Source: Roseateles sp.
Lineage (GTDB): Bacteria > Pseudomonadota > Gammaproteobacteria > Burkholderiales > Burkholderiaceae
NCBI GenBank assembly: GCA_019232985.1
Contig: JAFAMW010000028.1
Coordinates: 1 to 64,000, forward strand
Length of the DNA stretch: 64,000 nucleotides
Reading direction: 5' to 3'
Of the stretch, positions 45,939 through 55,081 are shown one piece after another. The notes beneath the pieces were generated by a model. That model did no database searches and had not been told where the DNA came from. It saw only the letters and a program-made list of their open reading frames with translations. Position numbers and translations under genes: made by a program. Within the stretch, counting starts at the first letter, position 1. Every line of letters begins with the position of its first letter.

Positions 45939-47000
45939 ATGCTTCGCATCGGTCTGCTGGGCTTCGGCTATGCGAGCCAGACATTTCACGCCCCGCTCAT
46001 CCAGGCCGTCCCGGGTCTGCGAATCAAGGCGGTGAGCAGCAGCGATCCCGCCAAGGTCCATCGCGCGCTCGGCACGGACGTGCAGGTCTACGGCCAGGCC
46101 GAGGCCTTGATCGCCCAGGCCGACGTGGACCTGGTCGTCATCGCCACGCCCAACCTCACCCACCACGCGCTGGCCCGCGCGGCGCTATCGGCCGGCAAGC
46201 ATGTGGTGGTGGACAAGCCGTTCACCTCGACCGCCGCGCAGGCGGCCGAGCTGATCGCCCTGGCGAACGCGCGGCGGCGCCACCTGAGCGTCTTCCACAA
46301 CCGGCGCTGGGACAGCACCGCCCTGACGGTCCGCAAGCTGCTGCGCGACGCTGCGCTGGGCCCGATCCGCCACGCGCGCATGCATTTCGACCGCTATCGC
46401 CCGCAACCCAGGGTGCGCTGGCGCGAGGCCGAGGGCCAGGGCGGCGGCCTGTGGATGGACCTCGGCCCGCATTTGCTCGACGAAGCGCTGCTGTACTTCG
46501 GCTGGCCGGAGGCGATCCAGCTGGATCTCGCCATGCTGCGGCCGCAGGCGCAGATCGACGACCATTTCCAGGCGGTATTGCGTTACGCCGACGGCTTGCG
46601 GGTGACGCTGCACGCGAGCTGCGTGGCCGCCGTTCCGGGCCCGCGCATCGAGCTGCACGGCCTGAAGGGCAGCTACGTCAAGCGCGGCATGGACCAGCAG
46701 GAAGACGCCTTGAAGGCCGGCCTGCTGCCGAAGCTCGAAGACCTGTCCGCATGGGGTGTCGATCCCGACGACGGCGAGCTCGTGGTCCAGGAGGGCGACG
46801 CGCTGGTCCGGCGGACGGTCGCCACCGAACGAGGCGCCTACCCCGAGTACTACCGGCAGATGCGCGACTGCATTCTGGGAACGGGCAACAACCCGGTGCC
46901 GGCCGACGAGGCGCTCAAGGTCATGCGCCTGCTCGACCTCGGGATCGTCAGTGCGCGAACGAGACGCGAAGCCGGAGCGACCGGCGCGTCGCACGCCTAG
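45939..47000 (+). CDS. Gfo/Idh/MocA-family oxidoreductase
   Basis: 353 residues. An N-terminal Rossmann fold (IGLLGFGYASQTFHAPLI, VVIATPNLTHHALARAAL) with the conserved DKPF in HVVVDKPFTSTAAQ is followed by the substrate domain (FHNRRWDSTALTVRKLL, GGGLWMDLGPHLLDEAL). It is NAD(P)-dependent and cytoplasmic. Its substrate is probably a sugar, inositol or related polyol; the sequence resembles YdgJ/YhhX-type enzymes. Its stop overlaps the converging DUF1330 gene by 4 bases. Confidence 0.9.
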   Translation: MLRIGLLGFGYASQTFHAPLIQAVPGLRIKAVSSSDPAKVHRALGTDVQVYGQAEALIAQADVDLVVIATPNLTHHALARAALSAGKHVVVDKPFTSTAAQAAELIALANARRRHLSVFHNRRWDSTALTVRKLLRDAALGPIRHARMHFDRYRPQPRVRWREAEGQGGGLWMDLGPHLLDEALLYFGWPEAIQLDLAMLRPQAQIDDHFQAVLRYADGLRVTLHASCVAAVPGPRIELHGLKGSYVKRGMDQQEDALKAGLLPKLEDLSAWGVDPDDGELVVQEGDALVRRTVATERGAYPEYYRQMRDCILGTGNNPVPADEALKVMRLLDLGIVSARTRREAGATGASHA

Positions 47001-47287
47001 CCGGCATCGACGACGAACATCCGCGCGCGCTGCGCTTCGCGGCGCTCGGCCTTGATCGGGGCGTAGCGCTCCGAGGCGTAGAAATCCAGCGCCGCGGCAA
47101 GCGTCGGGAACTCGAACACGCCGGCGAGCGGCAGCGGCTCGTCGTCGCCTTCGAGCACCCGGGCCACGGGGCCGAAGTGGAGGATGCGGCCGCCGGCTTC
47201 CGCAAGTGCGGCCGCGAAGCGCGGCGCGAGCGCCGCCTGCTTGACCGGATCGATGACGCTCAGATTGATGTGGACGAAGGCTGGCAT
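46997..47287 (-). CDS. DUF1330-type small protein
   Basis: 96 residues with a dimeric alpha/beta-barrel pattern: FVHINLSVIDPVKQAALAPR, GGRILHFGPVARVLEGDD and FEFPTLAAALDFYASERYAP match DUF1330/EthD-like proteins. The function is unknown. It is divergent from a marR gene, with a shared MarR-type palindrome between them, so it is likely under that repressor's control. Confidence 0.8.
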   Translation of the reverse strand: MPAFVHINLSVIDPVKQAALAPRFAAALAEAGGRILHFGPVARVLEGDDEPLPLAGVFEFPTLAAALDFYASERYAPIKAERREAQRARMFVVDAG

Positions 47288-47299
47288 GGCGCTTGTGAA

Positions 47300-47322
47300 A
47301 ATAATGTATTTGCATCATTATT
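47300..47322. promoter_or_regulatory. MarR-type operator
   Basis: An inverted repeat AATAATG (47300-47306) and CATTATT (47316-47322) with a 9-base spacer lies in the 66-base gap between the divergent DUF1330 and marR genes. It is strikingly AT-rich for this DNA and probably overlaps both promoters, as is usual for MarR autoregulation. Confidence 0.65.
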
Positions 47323-47353
47323 GGCGCCGGAATTTTCTTGTCAAGGATGAACG

Positions 47354-47821
47354 GTGAGCGAACTCGACCCGTCGCAGCTCAAGCGCATCGCCGCGCAATG
47401 CCCGGGGCTGCAGGCCCGCGCCACGGCACGCGCGCTGACGCGCTTCTACAGCGCCTGCTTCAACCCGCTCGGGCTGACGGCCGAGCAGTTCGCGCTGTTG
47501 GTCGGCATCGGCGCCGCGGACGGGGCGAGCGTCGTCGACCTGGCGGCGAGCGCCGGCGTCGACGCCACGACGCTCAGCCGCAGCGTGCAGGCGCTGGAGC
47601 AGCGAGGCCTGGTCCAGGCCGTCGGCGGCCGCGGTCGCGCGGGCAAGCGCTTGAGCCTGAGCGCGTCCGGCCAGGCCTTGATGCTCGAGGCGGTGCCCGT
47701 GTGGCGGCGCGCCCGGGCGAGCCTGTCGCGGCGCCTGGGCCAGGCGACGGTGCAGGCGACGCGACAGGCGATGAAGGACCTCGCCGACGCGGTGGTCGAC
47801 CTCGATCGCGCGCCGTCCTGA
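47354..47821 (+). CDS. MarR-family transcriptional regulator
   Basis: 155 residues from a GTG start with AAGGA 6 bases upstream. A winged helix-turn-helix is visible in LTAEQFALLVGIGAADGAS, VVDLAASAGVDATTLSRSVQ and LEQRGLVQAVGGRGRAGKR, the last being the wing. It would repress its own gene and the divergent DUF1330 gene through the palindrome at 47300-47322, and perhaps the alpha/beta hydrolase gene that follows 41 bases downstream. The ligand is unknown. Confidence 0.88.
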   Translation: MSELDPSQLKRIAAQCPGLQARATARALTRFYSACFNPLGLTAEQFALLVGIGAADGASVVDLAASAGVDATTLSRSVQALEQRGLVQAVGGRGRAGKRLSLSASGQALMLEAVPVWRRARASLSRRLGQATVQATRQAMKDLADAVVDLDRAPS

Positions 47822-47862
47822 GCAAGGCTGTTGACTGAACTCTTGAGCACGGAGCATGTGAG

Positions 47863-48756
47863 ATGACGTTTACGACGACGGCTACGGTCTCGACCGGCCT
47901 GCTGGACATCGGCTTCGAAGCAGCGGGCCCGAGCGACGGCCCGGTGGCCGTCCTGCTGCACGGCTTTCCCTATGACGTGCGCTGCTACGACGGCGTTGCC
48001 GCACGCCTCGCCGCCCAGGGCGTTCGCGTCATCGCGCCGTATCTGCGCGGCTTCGGGCCGACGCGGTTCCGCGCGGCCACGACGCCGAGATCGGGGCAGC
48101 AAGCGGCGCTCGGCCAGGATCTGCTCGACTTGCTCGACGCGCTCGAGCTCGATCGCGCCGTCGTCGGCGGCTTCGATTGGGGCGGGCGGGCCGCCTGCAT
48201 CGCGGCGGCCGTCGCGCCCGATCGAATCAAGGGCCTCGTCACCGTGGGCGGCTACAACGTGCAGGACATCGCGAACGCGAACCGGCCGAGCCCGCCCGAG
48301 TTCGAGAGCGCCGCCTGGTACACCCATTACTTCATGACCGAGCGAGGCCGGCAGGGCCTGGAGCGCTACCGCGACGCGCTGTGCAAGCTGCTGTGGACGC
48401 AGTGGTCGCCGGGCTGGCGCGATGCCGAGGCGGCATTTGGCGCGACGGCCCCGAGCCTGGCGAACCCCGACTTCGTCGAGTTGGTGATCCACTCCTATCG
48501 CCACCGCCGCCAGGCCGCGGCAGGCGACCCGCGCTACGCCGCACTGGAGGCCCGGCTTGCCGAGCGGCCCCGGATCGGCGTGCCGACCATCGCCCTGGAC
48601 GCGTTGGCCGACGGCCTTGGCGCCGACGACTCCGAGGACGATCGCGCGATGTTCACCGGGCGCTTCGAGATTCGCCGCCTCGACGGTGTCGGGCACAACC
48701 CGCCTCAGGAGCAAGCCGACGCGTTTGCCGATGCGGTGCTGGCGCTGCTGAAGTAG
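47863..48756 (+). CDS. alpha/beta-fold hydrolase
   Basis: 297 residues. The oxyanion motif is LLHGFPYD and the nucleophile is an Asp (Asp105) in GGFDWGGRAAC, which points to the haloalkane dehalogenase/epoxide hydrolase group. The acid region is poorly defined, and the catalytic His lies in GVGHNPPQEQ near the end. It is cytoplasmic. The substrate is unknown. It is the second gene behind marR and may be induced with it. Confidence 0.87.
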   Translation: MTFTTTATVSTGLLDIGFEAAGPSDGPVAVLLHGFPYDVRCYDGVAARLAAQGVRVIAPYLRGFGPTRFRAATTPRSGQQAALGQDLLDLLDALELDRAVVGGFDWGGRAACIAAAVAPDRIKGLVTVGGYNVQDIANANRPSPPEFESAAWYTHYFMTERGRQGLERYRDALCKLLWTQWSPGWRDAEAAFGATAPSLANPDFVELVIHSYRHRRQAAAGDPRYAALEARLAERPRIGVPTIALDALADGLGADDSEDDRAMFTGRFEIRRLDGVGHNPPQEQADAFADAVLALLK

Positions 48757-49138
48757 GCCAGAATGCTCGAGACCGCTGCCCGCCGGGATTTACGCGACGA
48801 ATGACGAGGCCGGCCCCTCGGGGTCGCGCAGCGCCGCCAGTCAGGGCACCCGGCGGTCAAGCCCATCCCTCGATATCGCAGCGTTGATCTTTGCGAAGCG
48901 GATGACCCCGTTGATGTTCCGCGTCCTGTCGAAGACGGTGAAATAGTTTTTCATCAAGGGCAGCCGGGCCAGCGACGCCGACGTCCGCTCCCCCATCGAA
49001 TCCGGACCTTGCGCCGGCGAACCTACCGTCGCCCGAATGACTGCGACGCGGCCGAGACCGTGAGCTCGGCTGCCGGCGCCGACCGACCGCGTTCTCTGCA
49101 AAGCCGCCGTCGGTTCGGCCCGCGAACCCACTTGTCGC
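48757..49138 (-). pseudogene. gene-poor stretch with a pepsin-like protease fragment
   Basis: 382 bases hold no intact gene. On the minus strand, about 48895-48985, MKNYFTVFDRTRNINGVIRF is followed by a few more residues. This resembles the conserved C-terminal strand of pepsin-family (A1) aspartic proteases, in which a long chain ends with a phrase like YYTVFD...GFA. The sequence before it is not protease-like, so it looks like a truncated remnant. The rest shows nothing recognisable. Confidence 0.3.
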
Positions 49139-50836
49139 TCACGTGCGATCAATGCTGGCCTTGTCGAGGACTCTTGACTCCCGCGCATCGATCGCTCGAT
49201 AGGCGAAGCCCCGCACCCGCACGCCGCCACCCGCGCCAACGCTGAACACCCCAACCCGCAAGCTCACAAAGCCCCCAAAGCTGTTGTGATGCAGCCCCGA
49301 CACCTCCATGCACCACGGATGCCGGATCCAGTGCGCGCCGTCGCTCGAGTACTCGAAGCTCACCACGTTCGCGCGATTGCGCACGCGCAGCCACACGCGC
49401 GGCCCCGCGAACGGCGTGCGCATCCAGGTGTGCTCCTGGCCGTAGTTGTACGTGAACATCTGCGTCGCGCTGAAGCCGACGCCGACGAACGCGCGCTCGT
49501 TGTAGAACAGCGTGAGCCCGCCCTGCGCGGCGCCGCCCATCTCCAGCTCGACGCTGGCCTCGTAGCCATGGTCGCCGACGCTGCACAGCAACGGCGAGCC
49601 GTCGGCGAGCGTCGTGCCCTTGGCGGCGATCACGAGCGCGCGGTCCTCAAAGCGCAGGCGCTCGAGCTCCCTGGGGCCCGGCGCGTGGAAGCTCCATTGC
49701 GTGCCGAGCCGCGGCGTCGAGAAATCGTCCGATAGCGCGGGCGCGGCGGCCGAGCGCCGACCGCAGCGCGGGCATGGCAGGGGCTTGTCCAGCGTGCCGC
49801 CGAGCGCGCGGAACCAGCCGTCTTCCGTCCAGCGGATCGGCTCGAGCAGGGTCTGGCGGCCCAGCGTCCGGTAGCCGTTCTCGTAGCCGTGATAGACAAG
49901 CCACCAGCCGCCTTCCCCTTCCAATCCAGGCCCCTCGACCACGCTCGCGTGGCCGCGCGACCACCAGGGCTCGGCCGCGCTCGCGGTGTACACGATCGGG
50001 TTGTGCGGGCAGTCCTCCCAGGGGCCGTGGACCGAACGCGAGCGCGCGAGCGTGACCATGTGGCTGGTCGGCGGGCCCGAGGTGCCGCCGACGGCCGAGA
50101 CCAGGTAGAACCAGGCGCCGCGCCGGAAGAGCTTGGGGCCCTCGGGCGCGAACATCTCGACCTCCCAGTCGGCCGGGTACTGCCATGGCGTCCACGCGTT
50201 CGCGTCGAGTGGGCCCGCGGTTGCGAGGCCATCGGCACGCAGGCGCACGCGCCGGCCGCCGTTGCCGAACAGGTAGCGCGCGCCGTCCTCGCCGACCACG
50301 TGACCCGGGTCGATGCAGCCGGGCAGGCCGAGGTTGACGGGTGCGCTCCAAGGGCCGGCGATCGCGTCGGCGTGGATCGCGTAGATCGCGGTGCCGCCGT
50401 CCTGCAGCACCGGGATGTAGATGAAGTAACGCCCCTCGTGCTTGACGAGGTCCATCGCCCAGACCGTGCCGATCGGCTCGTGCAGCGCCGCGCCGATGGG
50501 CGCCCAGTTCACGAGGTCGGTCGAGTGCCAGATCACGGCGCCCGGGTAGGCGTCGAAGGACGAAAACGTCATGTAGTAGTCGGCGCCGTCCTTCAACACC
50601 GTCGGGTCCGGGTGGTCGCCGGCGACGATCGGGTTCAGGTAGCTGCCGTCGCCACGGTCGGCGCGGCGCTGGCCTTCGACGCCGACACCGTGCTGGGCCG
50701 GAGACGGGCCGCACGCGGCCGCCTCGTGAGTGCGAGGCGCCGTGGCTGCGGCGGCGGCTGTCTCGGCGCCGACGGCGAGGCCTAGCGAGCCCAGCGCGGC
50801 GGTCTTCTTGAGCCAGGTGCGGCGCGGCAGCGTCAT
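49139..50836 (-). CDS. GH43 beta-xylosidase/arabinofuranosidase, secreted
   Basis: 565 residues. A twin-arginine signal (PRRTWLKKTAALGSLGLAVG) precedes a five-bladed GH43 propeller (about 65-360): the general base Asp in NPIVAGDHPDPTVLKDG, the middle Asp in GTVWAMDLVKHEG and the acid Glu in GHASVVEGPGLEG. A C-terminal concanavalin-like domain (about 375-550) with HSFGGFVSLRVGVFSVGAGG-type strands follows. It removes xylose or arabinose side residues in the periplasm. It is the last gene of the hemicellulose run, 13 bases after the GH39 gene. Confidence 0.9.
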   Translation of the reverse strand: MTLPRRTWLKKTAALGSLGLAVGAETAAAAATAPRTHEAAACGPSPAQHGVGVEGQRRADRGDGSYLNPIVAGDHPDPTVLKDGADYYMTFSSFDAYPGAVIWHSTDLVNWAPIGAALHEPIGTVWAMDLVKHEGRYFIYIPVLQDGGTAIYAIHADAIAGPWSAPVNLGLPGCIDPGHVVGEDGARYLFGNGGRRVRLRADGLATAGPLDANAWTPWQYPADWEVEMFAPEGPKLFRRGAWFYLVSAVGGTSGPPTSHMVTLARSRSVHGPWEDCPHNPIVYTASAAEPWWSRGHASVVEGPGLEGEGGWWLVYHGYENGYRTLGRQTLLEPIRWTEDGWFRALGGTLDKPLPCPRCGRRSAAAPALSDDFSTPRLGTQWSFHAPGPRELERLRFEDRALVIAAKGTTLADGSPLLCSVGDHGYEASVELEMGGAAQGGLTLFYNERAFVGVGFSATQMFTYNYGQEHTWMRTPFAGPRVWLRVRNRANVVSFEYSSDGAHWIRHPWCMEVSGLHHNSFGGFVSLRVGVFSVGAGGGVRVRGFAYRAIDARESRVLDKASIDRT

Positions 50837-50849
50837 CCCGCGACCTCCG

Positions 50850-52442
50850 TCACAAGCGCCGCACGCTCACGCGCAGCACGTCGTGCTCGCGCAGCGTGAG
50901 CTCGATCGTCGCGCGGCCGTCGGCGCCGACTTCGATGTCGCGCTGCTGCTCGGGCGCGTCCGCCGTCAGGGCCTGCAGCTTCGCGAGCGCCGCGGCGTCG
51001 AGGTCCTTGGGCGCGCCCATCTCCAGATAGACCGTGTACGCGTCGTTCGCGCGGTAGCCGCAGCGGTGCACGGCGAGGCGGTACCTGCCCGCCGGCAGGT
51101 TCTTGAGCGCGAGCCGCGCGACCGGCACCTCGACGCTGGGCCGCGGCTTGCCGAAGAAGTCGCGGTTGCTCTGCGCGCCCATCGCCACGGGGCGCTGGTC
51201 CCACAGCAGGGCCTCGACGTTTGTGCCGGCGTCGTCGACGCTGGCCCACACCGCCGCGTCCGCACAGGGGATCTCGCGGCCGCGCAGCGCCTGCAGGTAG
51301 CGGTACGCGAACCACGCGGGCTTGCGGAGGCCGTCGCGCGTCATCAGGCCGAAGCCGCCGTGGAAGGCGCGGTCGGGCGGGCCCGGCTCCTCGAACAGGT
51401 CGGTGTAGGTCCAGTAGCTCATCGACTGGGCGAGGCCCTGGCAGGCCTTGAGCCTGGCGAGGATCCAGGCCGCGCTCTGATACGCGTCGTGGACCTTGTC
51501 GCGCGGGTTGTAGCTCGTGCTCCACTCGGTGAAGAACAGCGGCAGGCCGGGCCGGTGCGAGGCCTCGATCTGCGCGCGCACGCGCCGCACGTCGCCGACG
51601 ATCGCGTCGGGCGAGGCCGACAGTTTCGTGTCCTGCTCGCCCTTCTCGTCGAGAAAGCCGCCGTCGACGCCGTACGAATGCGTGCTCACGAAGTCGATCG
51701 GCACGTCGTGCGCCTTCACATGCGCAAGCAGCTCGGCCACCCAGGCCGCGCCGGCCGTCGCGGGGCCGCCGACCTTCAACGCCGGGTCGATGGACTTGAG
51801 CACGCGCGCGCTGCGCGTGTAGAGGTCGAAATACGCGGCCTGGTCGGCGCCCTCCCAGAAGCCCGCGAGGTTGGGTTCGTTCCAGACCTCGAAGTACCAG
51901 TGCCGCACTTCCTCCACGCCGTAGCGACCGCGCACGAACGCGACGAACGCGCGCAGCAGCCGTTCCCAGCCCTCGGGCTGCGGGTGCGAGGTATTGCCGG
52001 CCCAGTAGAAGATCGTCTGCGCCGAGCTTGCGAGCGCGGCCGGCGTGAAGCCGAGCTCGACGAGCGGGCGGATGCGCTTGGCGAGCAGCGCGTCGTAGAG
52101 CTTCGCGACGCCGCTGAAGTCGAACGTCAGCGTGCCGTCGGCCGCGCGCCGCACCGTGTGCAGCACGTCGTGGAAGATGCCGTGCATGCGCAGGTAGCGA
52201 AAGCCCAGCTCGTCGACCGCGGTCTTCAGCTGCGCCTGGCAGTCGTCGCGCTGCGTCGTGCCCGGGTAGTCGGCGCCGACGCAATGGTCGAAGAAGCGGT
52301 CGACGGGGTGCTCGGCGCGCGCGATGTCGAGTTCGATCATGCGGGGCGGCTCCGGGGTGGCGGAGAAGGCTTGCGGCAGCAGCAGGCCCGCGCCGGTCGC
52401 GAGCGAGGTCTGGCGCAGCCAGTCGCGGCGGGTGGATGTCAT
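50850..52442 (-). CDS. GH39 beta-xylosidase, secreted
   Basis: 530 residues. An N-terminal twin-arginine-like signal (TRRDWLRQTSLATGAGLLLP) leads to the GH39 barrel with acid/base Glu189 in YFEVWNEPNLAGFW and nucleophile Glu306 in FFTEWSTSYNPRD, plus a C-terminal beta domain. It hydrolyses beta-xylosides; some GH39 members act on other sugars. It is encoded 10 bases after the symporter gene and just before GH43. Confidence 0.92.
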   Translation of the reverse strand: MTSTRRDWLRQTSLATGAGLLLPQAFSATPEPPRMIELDIARAEHPVDRFFDHCVGADYPGTTQRDDCQAQLKTAVDELGFRYLRMHGIFHDVLHTVRRAADGTLTFDFSGVAKLYDALLAKRIRPLVELGFTPAALASSAQTIFYWAGNTSHPQPEGWERLLRAFVAFVRGRYGVEEVRHWYFEVWNEPNLAGFWEGADQAAYFDLYTRSARVLKSIDPALKVGGPATAGAAWVAELLAHVKAHDVPIDFVSTHSYGVDGGFLDEKGEQDTKLSASPDAIVGDVRRVRAQIEASHRPGLPLFFTEWSTSYNPRDKVHDAYQSAAWILARLKACQGLAQSMSYWTYTDLFEEPGPPDRAFHGGFGLMTRDGLRKPAWFAYRYLQALRGREIPCADAAVWASVDDAGTNVEALLWDQRPVAMGAQSNRDFFGKPRPSVEVPVARLALKNLPAGRYRLAVHRCGYRANDAYTVYLEMGAPKDLDAAALAKLQALTADAPEQQRDIEVGADGRATIELTLREHDVLRVSVRRL

Positions 52443-52452
52443 CGCGGCCTCC

Positions 52453-53913
52453 TCAGACGCAGCCGCGCCGCGCCTCGAGCGCCCGGCGGATCTCGAGCAT
52501 GCGTGCCTCGCTGAGCTCGAAGCGCGAGAGCGAGATCAGCGCGAGCACGAGGCCCGTGACCGGAATGCCCGTGAGCAGGATGCGGATCATGAAGATCGCG
52601 TGCTCGGTCTGCACCGGGTGGTGCGCGTCGAAGCCCGTGAACTGCAGGATCCAGCCCGACGCGCCGACGCCCAGCGCGATGCCGACCTTGGAGATCCAGG
52701 CCTGGCAGGCCGAGAACGAGCCCTCGCGGCGCTGGCCGGTCTGCAGCTCGTCGTAGTCGATCACGTCGCCGATCATTGAGCCATAGAGGATCCAGAAGCC
52801 CGCGCCCGTGAACGCGACGAAGCCGCAGGCGAACAGCTGCAGAACCGGCTGCGTCGGGTCGTAGAGCCACCAGTCGCCGACGAAGGCCGCGATCGCGAGC
52901 GCGAGCACGATCGTGAGCCCGGCGCGCTTGCCGTGGCGCCGCGCGATCCAGTTGAAGAACGGGATGCCGAGAAAGCCGAAGCCCATCCCGGCGAGGCCCA
53001 TCGCGGTATTCCAGCGCGCGCCGAGCGCCACGTCGCCGTGGCACACGTAGTAGATCGTCGCGTAGTAGCCGAGCGCGGCGACCATCGCCGTGCCCATGCC
53101 GTAGGCCATCATCACGCCGAGGATGAAGCGGAACGGCCGGCAGCGCAGCGTGCGCCACAGCGTGTCGGTCAGCGGAATATGGCTTTGCGTCTTCGCGACG
53201 ACGGCCTCGTAGTAACGCTCGCGCACGAGCACGAAGATCGCGATCGCGGCGAAGACCATCACGGCGCCGAGGATCAGGCTATAGGCCTGGGCGCCGCGCA
53301 GGATGTCGGGCTTGCCGTGCGCGTCCCGGAAGATCGCGAGCGTCGTGAACTGCGCGGCGAAGAACATCGCGAGCTCGGGCAGCTTCTGCACCGCGTTGCG
53401 GATCGACATCACGCTCGTGCGCTCGTGGTAGTCGGGCGTCATCTCGGCGCCGAGGCTCGACCACGGCATGTTGAAACAGCTCATCACGGGCACGTAGAGC
53501 GCGACGCTGACGAGCATGAACCAGAAGTACTCGGTGTCGCTCCAGCCGCGGCCCACCGCGAACATCAGCGGCAGGCCGATGCCCGCGAGGACGCCGCCAA
53601 CGAGGATGTAGGGCCGACGCCGGCCGAAGCGCGTGCGCGTGTTGTCCGAAAGCCAGCCGAACAGCGCGTCCGAGACCGCGTCGATCAACACCTTGATCAT
53701 CTGCACGGTCGAGATCAGCCCCGGCGCGACGCCGAGAAAGATGTTGAAGACCTGGAAGGCCAGCGCCGGATAGAGCCAATGGCCCCACATGTCGACGAAG
53801 GCGCCGAGGCCGTAGCCGAGCTTGCGCGGCAGCGGCACGCGGTCGGCGCGCGGCGCATCGAGCGATGTATCGATAAATCGCTCGGATGGAGCGAGGGGCG
53901 TGGTGGCGCTCAC
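52453..53913 (-). CDS. GPH-family glycoside/pentoside:cation symporter
   Basis: 486 residues with about 12 transmembrane helices. The glycoside-pentoside-hexuronide family shows in KVLIDAVSDALFGWLSDNTR, GRRRPYILVGG, PDYHERTSVMSIRNAVQKL and MIGDVIDYDELQTGQRREG. It would bring xyloglucan-derived sugars or oligosaccharides across the inner membrane for the cytoplasmic YicI and GH1. It lies 21 bases after the LacI gene. Confidence 0.93.
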   Translation of the reverse strand: MSATTPLAPSERFIDTSLDAPRADRVPLPRKLGYGLGAFVDMWGHWLYPALAFQVFNIFLGVAPGLISTVQMIKVLIDAVSDALFGWLSDNTRTRFGRRRPYILVGGVLAGIGLPLMFAVGRGWSDTEYFWFMLVSVALYVPVMSCFNMPWSSLGAEMTPDYHERTSVMSIRNAVQKLPELAMFFAAQFTTLAIFRDAHGKPDILRGAQAYSLILGAVMVFAAIAIFVLVRERYYEAVVAKTQSHIPLTDTLWRTLRCRPFRFILGVMMAYGMGTAMVAALGYYATIYYVCHGDVALGARWNTAMGLAGMGFGFLGIPFFNWIARRHGKRAGLTIVLALAIAAFVGDWWLYDPTQPVLQLFACGFVAFTGAGFWILYGSMIGDVIDYDELQTGQRREGSFSACQAWISKVGIALGVGASGWILQFTGFDAHHPVQTEHAIFMIRILLTGIPVTGLVLALISLSRFELSEARMLEIRRALEARRGCV

Positions 53914-53934
53914 GGGCTATGTCTCCTGGGGGAA

Positions 53935-55056
53935 TCAGGGCAGGACGATCTGCGTCGTCCTTGCCTCGGCGAGGGTCTGACCGGAAACGACTTCGGTCGG
54001 GAATACGGTGTTGCCGGGCGCGCGCCAGGCCGTGCCCTTGAGCTTGGCCTCGATCTGGCCGACGAGCAGCTGCACGGCGCGGTGGCCCATCTCGCGCAGC
54101 GGCTGGCGCACCGTGGACAGGTGCGCGCTGCGGGCGATCGCGGTGTCGTCGAAGCCCGCGACCGAGATGTCGGCCGGCACGCGCAGGCCGCGCGCGAGCA
54201 GGGTGTCCATGCAGCCGAGCGCGATCGCGTCGCTGCCGCCGAAGATCGCGTCGGGCAGCGGCTTGCCCGCGTGCGCGGCGAGCCAGGCCTCGAGGCCGCT
54301 GCGGCCCCAGTCGAAGGTGTAGTTGCCGTGCGCGAGGTAGTCCTTGGGCGGCTCGACGCCGGCCTCGCGGTGCGCGCGCCGCCAGCCTGCGACGCGGCGC
54401 TGCGCGCCGATCGAGTCGGCCGGGCCGGCCAGGTGCAGGATGCGGCGGTGGCCGAGCGCGAGCATCTGCGCGACGAGCGCGTGCGCGCCGGTCTCTTCGT
54501 CGGACTCGAGGTTGGGCACGCCGGGCAGCTGGTTGTTCGCGTGCACCGACACGAAGGGCGTGTGCTCGGGCAGCTGGACCGACTCGAGCAGCGGCGCGAG
54601 CAGGATCAGGCCGTCGATGCGGCCGTCGCAGAACTGCGGCACCCGGGTCGCGCCCTCGGCCCAGTCGCCGAGCGCGAACACCGTGGTGTTCTGGCCGGCC
54701 TCGGCCGCGCTCTCCATCACGCCGTTGAAGACTTCGAGGAAGTACTGGTTGAGCTCGTTGCGCGCGAGCGTCGTGACCACGCCGATCGTGTTCATGCGCC
54801 GGTCGGCGAGCGCGCGCGCGGCCGCGTTGGGCCGGTAGTTGAGCTTGCGCGCGGCCTCGACGATGCGCACGCGCGTCTCGGCCGAGATCCGCGAGGAGGT
54901 CTTCGAGCCGTTGATCACGGCCGAGGCCGCCATCACCGAGACCCCGGCCTCGCGCCCGACGTCGGCGAGCGTCGCCGCATGCGGGGTGCGGCGCGCGCGC
55001 GCCGGCTTCGGGGCAGCGGCGTCGGGCGTGGCGGTCTTCTTGGGTTTGTCGGCCAT
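53935..55056 (-). CDS. LacI-family transcriptional regulator
   Basis: 373 residues. After a basic N-terminal extension of about 25 residues the helix-turn-helix is ATLADVGREAGVSVMAASAV followed by the hinge NYRPNAAARALADRRMNTIG, and then a periplasmic-binding-like sugar domain (IFGGSDAIALGCMDTLLARG, SVAGFDDTAIARSAHLSTV). It lies inside the hemicellulose run, so it likely controls it in response to a released sugar. Gaps to both neighbours are under 30 bases, so it is probably cotranscribed with its targets. Confidence 0.92.
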   Translation of the reverse strand: MADKPKKTATPDAAAPKPARARRTPHAATLADVGREAGVSVMAASAVINGSKTSSRISAETRVRIVEAARKLNYRPNAAARALADRRMNTIGVVTTLARNELNQYFLEVFNGVMESAAEAGQNTTVFALGDWAEGATRVPQFCDGRIDGLILLAPLLESVQLPEHTPFVSVHANNQLPGVPNLESDEETGAHALVAQMLALGHRRILHLAGPADSIGAQRRVAGWRRAHREAGVEPPKDYLAHGNYTFDWGRSGLEAWLAAHAGKPLPDAIFGGSDAIALGCMDTLLARGLRVPADISVAGFDDTAIARSAHLSTVRQPLREMGHRAVQLLVGQIEAKLKGTAWRAPGNTVFPTEVVSGQTLAEARTTQIVLP

Positions 55057-55081
55057 GGCGATGGGCGTGGGGGGGGCGGCC

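Noticed and set aside
48841..49254. A 137-residue open frame as an intact gene
   Set aside because: Its first two thirds have no sensible composition or family match and overlap the GH43 gene end. Only a short C-terminal stretch resembles a protease tail, so it is treated as a remnant.
53868..53875. TATCGATA as a LacI operator near the GPH symporter start
   Set aside because: It falls in the coding sequence for the N-terminus (about residues 12-16) and reads as ordinary codons. A start further downstream is not available, so this is not intergenic.
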